64,000 nt of DNA, from positions 118,177 to 182,176 of the forward strand of contig JAHDID010000004.1 in assembly GCA_020630975.1 (NCBI GenBank), read 5' to 3'. This DNA is from Verrucomicrobiota bacterium (GTDB lineage: Bacteria > Verrucomicrobiota > Verrucomicrobiia > Verrucomicrobiales > DEV007). A program made the position numbers and the translations under genes. The stretch's first letter is position 1; each line of letters begins with the position of its first letter. Below, one piece after another: positions 36,108-41,603 of the stretch. The notes below the pieces were generated by a model. The model was given only the letters and a program-made list of their open reading frames with translations. It did not search any database and had not been told where the DNA came from.

Positions 36108-37682
36108 CTAATGGTTAAGCTGAAAAGGAGCAGTTGAACGAAAGCTTATATTGTGACTGTAGAGTTTAATAGGACTTATCTCACCTCCCGACCTCCCCGC
36201 CATCTGACAACCTCCAGGAGTACGTGGGCAATAAGAAAGACTTCTTGGACAATTCGTATAACTAGATGGACAAACTGTAGGTGTTGGATGGCACTCTGTC
36301 GCCAGCGAAGGACACTCTGTATCTACTTCAGGGCACTCCGTATTGGCAATAGGACACACCGTCAAGGGAGCCTCCGGACAGGTCGTCGAAATTGTAGGGC
36401 ATTTCGTCGACTCATTTGGACAATGAGTCGAACTTTCCGGGCACTGTGTTTCCGAATTTGGGCACACTGTTGTTTGATCTGCAGGGCAACTTGTAGCAAC
36501 CTCCGGACAAACGGTGCTGCTCTCAGGGCATTGAGTAGAATGGGTGGGACATTCTGTTGAAACCACTGGACACTCTGTCGATTGGTCCTGAGGACAAGAC
36601 GAAACCGAATACGGACACTCGGTTTGACCTTCAGGGCACACGGTTAATGATTCCGGACACGCGGTATTAACAGCCGGACAAACTGTTGAAGTCTGTGCAC
36701 ATGTCGATACATCCAAGGGACATCTAGTTGTAATAGCAGGACAATTTGTACTCTGTCGTGGGCAAGAAGTACTACTAATCGGGCAATGAGTTGAAATAAG
36801 AGGGCATTCCGTGCTTTCAGACGGGCACTGAGTTGAAGCAACAGGGCAATCAGTGGACGCCCCAGGACACTCCGTAGACGGACCTTCAGGACAAGTCGAA
36901 ACATCTAGAGGACATAAGGTGCTTTGTTCGGGGCAATATGTAGATGTCGCAGGGCACTGAGTTGAAACAACTGGGCAGTGGGTAGATGCGGTAGGGCACT
37001 CAGTTGAAACAATTGGACACGCCGTGGACTGAGGAGGACACGTTGTGCTTTGAGTAGGGCAATAGGTACCGCCGCCAGGGCAGGTAGTCCTGTTGTATGG
37101 GCACTCAGTGGCTGTCGAAGGACAAAGCGTAGGATTATAAGGACACTCAGTACTAGCTAAAGGGCAATATGTTGGGTGATCAGCAGGACACTCCGTCGCA
37201 ATCCTAGGGCATTCTGTACTAGCCTGAGGACAATAACTATAACGAGTAGGACATTCCGTCTCAGAATAAGGACACTCTGTGGCTGAGGAAGCAGGGCATG
37301 TTGTAGGACTAACTGGACACTCTGTAGAAACCTCAGGACAAGCTGTACTGCGACTAGGACAAGTCGTTGGGTCTACAGGACAATCCGTTGAAGACTCTGG
37401 ACATCTTGTTGAACTACTTGGACACTCTGTCGATCTCACCGGGCACTGTGTACTACTAGCTGGGCACTGTGTACTACTGGCTGGGCACTGTGTACTACTG
37501 GCTGGGCACTGTGTACTACTGGCTGGGCAACTAGTGGCAGAAGGCGGGCATTCAGTTGTACTGGCAGGACAGCTAGTTGTTGATGGAGCACACTCGGTCG
37601 GTGAACCGGGAAACTGCGTTGAATCACCTAACACAAACTGTATGGCGATCAAACTAAGGAAACCTTGGATAAAAACCTTCAT
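36108..37682 (-). CDS. Secreted Cys-Pro heptad-repeat protein (66 cysteines)
   Basis: A 524-residue protein: signal peptide (MKVFIQGFLSLIAIQFVLG), about 465 residues of repeat, and a 30-residue Cys-free tail (from about 495). The repeat is C-P-x-x-S-T-x, one Cys every 7 residues, 66 Cys in all and no other Cys. Six of the 65 intervals are 8 residues instead of 7. Cys is almost always followed by Pro (exceptions CAPST, CAQTS, CHPTP, CQMAG). The regular register suggests a rod or solenoid cross-linked by disulfides, or dense metal binding. No known family comes to mind. It abuts the RHS-like gene upstream without any gap. Four units (CPASSTQ) are near-identical in DNA. Confidence 0.85.
   Translation of the reverse strand: MKVFIQGFLSLIAIQFVLGDSTQFPGSPTECAPSTTSCPASTTECPPSATSCPASSTQCPASSTQCPASSTQCPASSTQCPVRSTECPSSSTRCPESSTDCPVDPTTCPSRSTACPEVSTECPVSPTTCPASSATECPYSETECPTRYSYCPQASTECPRIATECPADHPTYCPLASTECPYNPTLCPSTATECPYNRTTCPGGGTYCPTQSTTCPPQSTACPIVSTECPTASTHCPVVSTQCPATSTYCPEQSTLCPLDVSTCPEGPSTECPGASTDCPVASTQCPSESTECPLISTHCPISSTSCPRQSTNCPAITTRCPLDVSTCAQTSTVCPAVNTACPESLTVCPEGQTECPYSVSSCPQDQSTECPVVSTECPTHSTQCPESSTVCPEVATSCPADQTTVCPNSETQCPESSTHCPNESTKCPTISTTCPEAPLTVCPIANTECPEVDTECPSLATECHPTPTVCPSSYTNCPRSLSYCPRTPGGCQMAGRSGGEISPIKLYSHNISFRSTAPFQLNH
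37441..37524. repeat. Four tandem 21-bp units within the Cys-Pro repeat gene
   Basis: Four head-to-tail copies of a 21-base unit (starting gggcactgtgtactact) at 37441, 37462, 37483 and 37504; I see one substitution among them. They encode CPASSTQ four times and show recent unit amplification, while the other repeats have diverged. Repeat number may vary between strains. Confidence 0.88.
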
Positions 37683-39065
37683 TTATTGATAATTAATATT
37701 CTCCTTGAGCGATAAAAAAAGACGATCCCCCTCTGTAAAGGTGTATTTATCACCTCTCTTCACTAACGTGTAAACCTCTTCCCTATCCCGAATACATATG
37801 TAGGAAACCTCATCAAAGTAGAGGTAATCAACAACCCGCAAGCCTGCAACCTCCCTTCTTAACCTCCCTTCCAAATCATACTCGCGGGAGGATACAGCCA
37901 CCCCCCCCCCAACATTAGTAACGCGAACCTCTGCCTTAAATATCCTTGCCTCAGGCGTATAAAATGACACGGTCTCCACCATCTCATTTTGCAATCCGTA
38001 ACGAAAGTCGGACCTTCGAATCACTCTACCATTAGCACCATCGTACCACAATTTACTCAAAAGACGTTCAGCATCGTCACCTTTACGTTCCCAAACGGCA
38101 CGAAGCTTCCCGTTCAGAACCCCTCTTACTTCAAAATACTCCTTACGCTCTTCGTATCCGTCTCGACGGAGACTCACCCCTTCTGCGCGATCAAAACCAT
38201 CGACAGTACCATCCCTCCAAATCCTCTCCACTTTTTCACCAGCTGCCAGAACACTATACCGCCAATCCTGATAAGCTGCTATCTCACCACTACCCGAAAC
38301 CCAAGTCAGAGGCTTTCCATCAAGTAAAAAACCTTCCTCCTGCCCACTTGATATCCACTCCGCTGATACTGCAACTTCATCTCCAATCGCGATTTGAGAT
38401 AAAATATTTACCTCACCTACAATACTATTTGCCTTTACTAGAGAAACCTCTAGCTCACCTATCCCTTTGATTCTCATTAACCGATTCAACCCATCACTTT
38501 CACATTCAAAAACCACCCCCCCCCCACTTGACTCCTCCCGACAATATTCGACAACAGTCGATCTAGAATTGCGAAGAAACCTCAATGACGAACCATCTTC
38601 AAACCCCAGACGCGAAATAACACCATCAGAAAAAAGGACACTCGAACCACAAGGATGCATCACAAGCACCCCAGACTCCTGTTCTTCAGCTAAAAAACCC
38701 AATTGACCTTCAAACACACCAGGACTGCCCCTCACCGCCTTAAAACTGTAAAGGTAGCCATCCGGCATAAACACGTCATAACCCTGCTCAGCATTTTTGT
38801 AGCATCTCGACTCGAATAAAGGAAGCTCCCAAAAGCTCCCAAAGTAAGGAGATTCAACTTTCCTATTTGACCACAAGTTAATGAACACTGGCAGCGATTT
38901 ATCGTCCCCAAAAACCACTTCACCCAATGCAATGTTATGACTCACCCTCCCTAATCCATCAATCGGTCCATATTGATTCGATTGAGGAATCCCCCAAAAA
39001 AAACCACATTGCGACTGAACCACTCCGCCACATAAAAAGATTGCAAAAAAAAGAAGAAGTCTCAT
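37683..39065 (-). CDS. Secreted RHS/YD-like wrapper protein
   Basis: 460 residues from ATG 39065, which begins a signal peptide (MRLLLFFAIFLCGGVVQS); an ATG at 39107 would add 14 residues including a poly-G-coded GGG. The N-terminal part (GRVSHNIALGEVVFGD, FGSFWELPLFESR, DVFMPDGYLYSF) has the feel of the N-terminal shell of RHS/YD-repeat proteins, and YD-like strands recur later (KLWYDGANGRVIRRSDFRYG, SREYDLEGRLRREV). The RHS core and toxin tip are absent. Two runs of ten G (37910-37901 and 38525-38516) encode GGG in frame. Its stop abuts the start of the Cys-Pro gene. Confidence 0.72.
   Translation of the reverse strand: MRLLLFFAIFLCGGVVQSQCGFFWGIPQSNQYGPIDGLGRVSHNIALGEVVFGDDKSLPVFINLWSNRKVESPYFGSFWELPLFESRCYKNAEQGYDVFMPDGYLYSFKAVRGSPGVFEGQLGFLAEEQESGVLVMHPCGSSVLFSDGVISRLGFEDGSSLRFLRNSRSTVVEYCREESSGGGVVFECESDGLNRLMRIKGIGELEVSLVKANSIVGEVNILSQIAIGDEVAVSAEWISSGQEEGFLLDGKPLTWVSGSGEIAAYQDWRYSVLAAGEKVERIWRDGTVDGFDRAEGVSLRRDGYEERKEYFEVRGVLNGKLRAVWERKGDDAERLLSKLWYDGANGRVIRRSDFRYGLQNEMVETVSFYTPEARIFKAEVRVTNVGGGVAVSSREYDLEGRLRREVAGLRVVDYLYFDEVSYICIRDREEVYTLVKRGDKYTFTEGDRLFLSLKENINYQ
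37901..37910. repeat. Poly-C tract, 10 bases
   Basis: Ten C on the plus strand; ten G in the coding strand of the RHS-like gene (Val-Gly-Gly-Gly-Val), in frame. Slippage by one would truncate or alter the last 70 or so residues. Confidence 0.85.
38516..38525. repeat. Poly-C tract, 10 bases
   Basis: Second ten-base tract in the RHS-like gene (Ser-Gly-Gly-Gly-Val-Val), in frame. Slippage would truncate the protein near its middle. Confidence 0.85.
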
Positions 39066-39075
39066 CTTTAAAACA

Positions 39076-39083
39076 CCCCCCCC
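39076..39083. repeat. Poly-C tract, 8 bases, at the ribosome-binding position
   Basis: Eight C on the plus strand, eight G on the coding strand, ending 10 bases before the preferred ATG (39065) of the RHS-like gene. It could act as the Shine-Dalgarno, and its length may then tune translation. It is followed on the plus strand by eight A. Confidence 0.7.
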
Positions 39084-39112
39084 AAAAAAAATCAACAAGA
39101 CGATCACACAAG

Positions 39113-39256
39113 TCAGTCACCAGTATTACCAGAACTGGAGCATTGAGGAGGCCCAGTAGTCCCTAGTTGAAACTCCTTAGCCTCAAAGCCATCTTTAAAA
39201 ATTAAGTTTAAAGTCAACAATAAAAACAACATTAAAACCACCGCTACCCATTTCAT
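39113..39256 (-). CDS. 47-residue membrane or secreted peptide
   Basis: A small reading frame with ATG at 39256 and TGA at 39115-39113. Residues 1-20 are one hydrophobic helix (KWVAVVLMLFLLLTLNLIF) and the rest is a short hydrophilic tail with one Cys (TTGPPQCSSSGNTGD). It is the first gene of the operon, directly behind a plausible promoter, and 47 bases before the ATG of the RHS-like gene. Coding status rests on position, strand and a sensible hydrophobic profile only. Confidence 0.55.
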   Translation of the reverse strand: MKWVAVVLMLFLLLTLNLIFKDGFEAKEFQLGTTGPPQCSSSGNTGD

Positions 39257-39797
39257 ATTATGAGATTGTCAACTTGCTGATCAGTTTTGTCAATTGCTTA
39301 TTCTCAACATTTTTGTGGACTTCAATCGAGGAATGCAGATTTGCAGCCAGTTTTTATTATTATTAATAATAAAAATATTATTAAGACGACTAGGCCGAGT
39401 GTAATGAGTATCAGGACAGAGGGGAGACTCAATCCTCTTTTCTTTGTGCTTCTGTTCGGTAGCGGGAATGAAGGCTAGGAGCATCCATTCCCGCTTGACC
39501 CAAAAATTTTTTTCTCTCTGAGGAATAACGCTACCCCCTGATTACGCTATTCAAAAACCACCCTTATTCGATTATTTCCGCTAAGTGACATTTAATTGTT
39601 GGTAATTCACGGCGACCGGCTTCATTAATACTCCTATTCACTCAAAATGAAAGAGTTGGACGATCTAGAGATCCGTGAGAACACTGCGGCTTCCGGGTGT
39701 TGATAATCAACGAGTTACGTTGATTGCAACAATTAAATAGGACATAGCCTTTAATTAAGTAATTTTTTGTTAAAACAAGTATGATTTGTGGTTGCGG
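39257..39797. other. AT-rich gap at the right edge of the island
   Basis: 541 bases without a convincing gene. It holds the operon promoter, an AT microsatellite-like stretch near 39353-39384, a minus-strand open stretch at 39474-39322 that reads a prepilin-like hydrophobic segment (KKRGLSLPSVLILITLGLVV) but has no good start, and a stem-loop (AATCAACG 39705-39712, CGTTGATT 39718-39725, loop agtta). Confidence 0.5.
39265..39293 (-). promoter_or_regulatory. Possible promoter of the Cys-Pro operon
   Basis: On the minus strand TTGACA (39293-39288) is followed after 17 bases by GACAAT (39270-39265), a sigma-70-like pair, with the first ATG of the operon 9 bases further on. The short leader is a weakness. 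A second TTGACA overlaps the -10 box, 21 bases from the first. Confidence 0.4.
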
Positions 39798-40019
39798 TCA
39801 TTCTGGGAGGAGGCCCCATATAACTGACACCCCAATCAGAATCTCAAAAACCGGCAAAGTTATAGCCAATGGCGTGATCAAAATTATTGGGAGTATCTCA
39901 CATGCAGCGATCTTGTTTGCAAACGCTTCCAAATCTTCCAGATTTTGAATGCCTACCCACACAAATAAAGAACCAATAATGATGCGTATCACAAGAAGTG
40001 CTAAAGGCTTAAATTTCAT
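39798..40019 (-). pseudogene. Truncated DoxX/MauE-like membrane protein
   Basis: 73 residues with two or three helices that match the first half of the DoxX/MauE family (LVIRIIIGSLFVWVGIQNLEDLEAFANKI, shortened: IGSLFVWVGIQNLED; then LPVFEILIGVSVIWG with the usual P-x-x-E). Family members usually have four helices and about 130 residues or more; the second half is missing at the side facing the island. It points the same way as the rhodanese gene at 28112, a common partner, so the island may have split an old doxX-rhodanese operon. It could also be a short functional variant. Confidence 0.6.
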
Positions 40020-40123
40020 TGATAATCCTGAATGAGGCTTTGACTTGGGTCCTCTTCCTATGGCCTAGTTGGCTTAATTTTCAACTTTCTATCTGAGCCT
40101 ATTTTGCTCAAAATCGTGAACCT

Positions 40124-41503
40124 ATGCAGTTTTACGCAGGAGACTACGTTCGTTTGGACTGGGGCTTTTCGACACCCAACATAGCCGGAGCTTTGATCAG
40201 CTCCATAATAGTCGCCGTCTGGGTTCTGCCCAGCGTACAGCGCTATCTGTGTTGGCTAGCCCTAGGAGCGTCTTTAATACTTGGCGGCTACCTGGGGCTA
40301 ACTTTCTCACGAGGAGCATTTTTGGCCCTGTTGATCGGACTTGTCCCAGTAGCCATGCGGGCCAGGCATTCACCCCGAGGCTTTCGCGTGGTCACCATAC
40401 TGGGTGTCGGATCCCTATTGGCATTCTATGCGTCGATCGGGGCGACAGGACGAACCGAAAAGGGATTGACTCTGGAAGATAAATCGGCGTCGAACCGATT
40501 GCTAATCTACAAGGAAGCGCCCAGAATGATCTGGGACAATCCAGGCGGCTGGAAAAAATGGAATGTCGCAGATGCGTATCACAATTATTATCAACCGCCT
40601 GAGTATTCCAAACGGTTGAGAAATCTGATCAGCATGCATTTCACCTGGCTGGCCGAGTGGCCACTGTTAATAAGTATCGGCTACCTGTCTGCCTGGGGGC
40701 TAGTTTTAACGCTTTTCTGGCCAACTCCTGACGCTGCGTGGAAAGCGCCGATCCTTGGCTCGTGGCTAACGCTTGGGATCGCAGGCTTGTTTAGCCACAT
40801 TTCTCGAGATACTTTCCTCGTCTGGCTGCCAGTCTCGATCGTAACGATTTACGGTCTGGTTCGTGTATTTCTCGAAGGTCGATCATCATGGCGGCGTCTT
40901 TGGCCTGCCTGCGGCTGGGTGCCCGCTAGTTTCGTGGCTGTATTTTTCCTCGTTATCGGTATCTACACTCTCGTAAGCGACGCTAAACTAGTGCCGGTTG
41001 TCGTGGAGGGCAGTATGGTATATTTAGGCAATGGTGAACAGACGGATCAACCAGATATCACAGTCATCGGAAAGCGGGACAAGCTGTTGGGATCTGATAG
41101 CGGAAAGATATTTCGGAAATGGTTATTGAAATACCCGGCCAAGACGATAGCGGTAGGCGATCTGGTCTCACCACTGCCCCGAAAATTAACCGTGAGACAA
41201 CTAATCTGCTGCGGTGAGGCGGTGGATGACTGGACAACTTACTTCGATACACCAGAGAAATCCCAGTATCTGGAGACGGTGGTGTTTCTCAATCCCGCAA
41301 AGGTCGACTCTACCTTTTTGGAAAACTTGGCCAAGGATGTGGATGTGAAAGTTGTTTTTGGACAGTTCTACAATGATACGGCCCTAGCTAGCTGGAAGAA
41401 GCTGATGACTGAGCGAGGACAACAGGTAGATGTCAAACCAGCAGGCTATTACCTAGAGGATGGCTTCTCAATCGCACTGGATGCTTTTCAATTGGAAAAT
41501 TAG
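40124..41503 (+). CDS. O-antigen ligase/polymerase-like membrane protein, N-terminally short
   Basis: A 459-residue protein of the Wzy/WaaL superfamily, which joins or polymerises lipid-linked glycans at the periplasmic face. The core motifs are STPNIAGALI (residues 16-25) and LGLTFSRGAFLALLIG (near 55-70), followed by helices around 165-285 and a soluble C-terminal domain. In full-length members four or five helices precede the first motif, so the N-terminal third is missing. In-frame codons continue upstream for only nine residues (AYFAQNREP) before a TGA. Probably a truncated, inactive gene next to a rearrangement edge, unless the start is wrong because of a frameshift. Confidence 0.7.
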   Translation: MQFYAGDYVRLDWGFSTPNIAGALISSIIVAVWVLPSVQRYLCWLALGASLILGGYLGLTFSRGAFLALLIGLVPVAMRARHSPRGFRVVTILGVGSLLAFYASIGATGRTEKGLTLEDKSASNRLLIYKEAPRMIWDNPGGWKKWNVADAYHNYYQPPEYSKRLRNLISMHFTWLAEWPLLISIGYLSAWGLVLTLFWPTPDAAWKAPILGSWLTLGIAGLFSHISRDTFLVWLPVSIVTIYGLVRVFLEGRSSWRRLWPACGWVPASFVAVFFLVIGIYTLVSDAKLVPVVVEGSMVYLGNGEQTDQPDITVIGKRDKLLGSDSGKIFRKWLLKYPAKTIAVGDLVSPLPRKLTVRQLICCGEAVDDWTTYFDTPEKSQYLETVVFLNPAKVDSTFLENLAKDVDVKVVFGQFYNDTALASWKKLMTERGQQVDVKPAGYYLEDGFSIALDAFQLEN

Positions 41504-41603
41504 AAAATGCTGACTTGTTGGAACCTCCCCTTAACTTAGGCAGATGGACTGTCTTCTTTAAATCTAATTCTGAGCACTCGACCGAGAGCTCTTTATTGGC
41601 CTA

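Noticed and set aside
36108-37682. CRISPR-like array from the regular 21-base period
   Set aside because: The period is a coding heptad repeat with a signal peptide and an open frame of 524 codons; there are no conserved repeats with unique spacers of CRISPR length.
37279-37689. Plus-strand gene antisense to the Cys-Pro protein, rich in GHSV/GHCV repeats
   Set aside because: It is the mirror of the heptad-coding DNA; it has no independent start signals and ends where the real gene begins.
39287-39478. Plus-strand 63-codon frame in the gap right of the island
   Set aside because: It crosses an AT microsatellite-like stretch, has no ribosome site, and overlaps the promoter region; it looks like chance.
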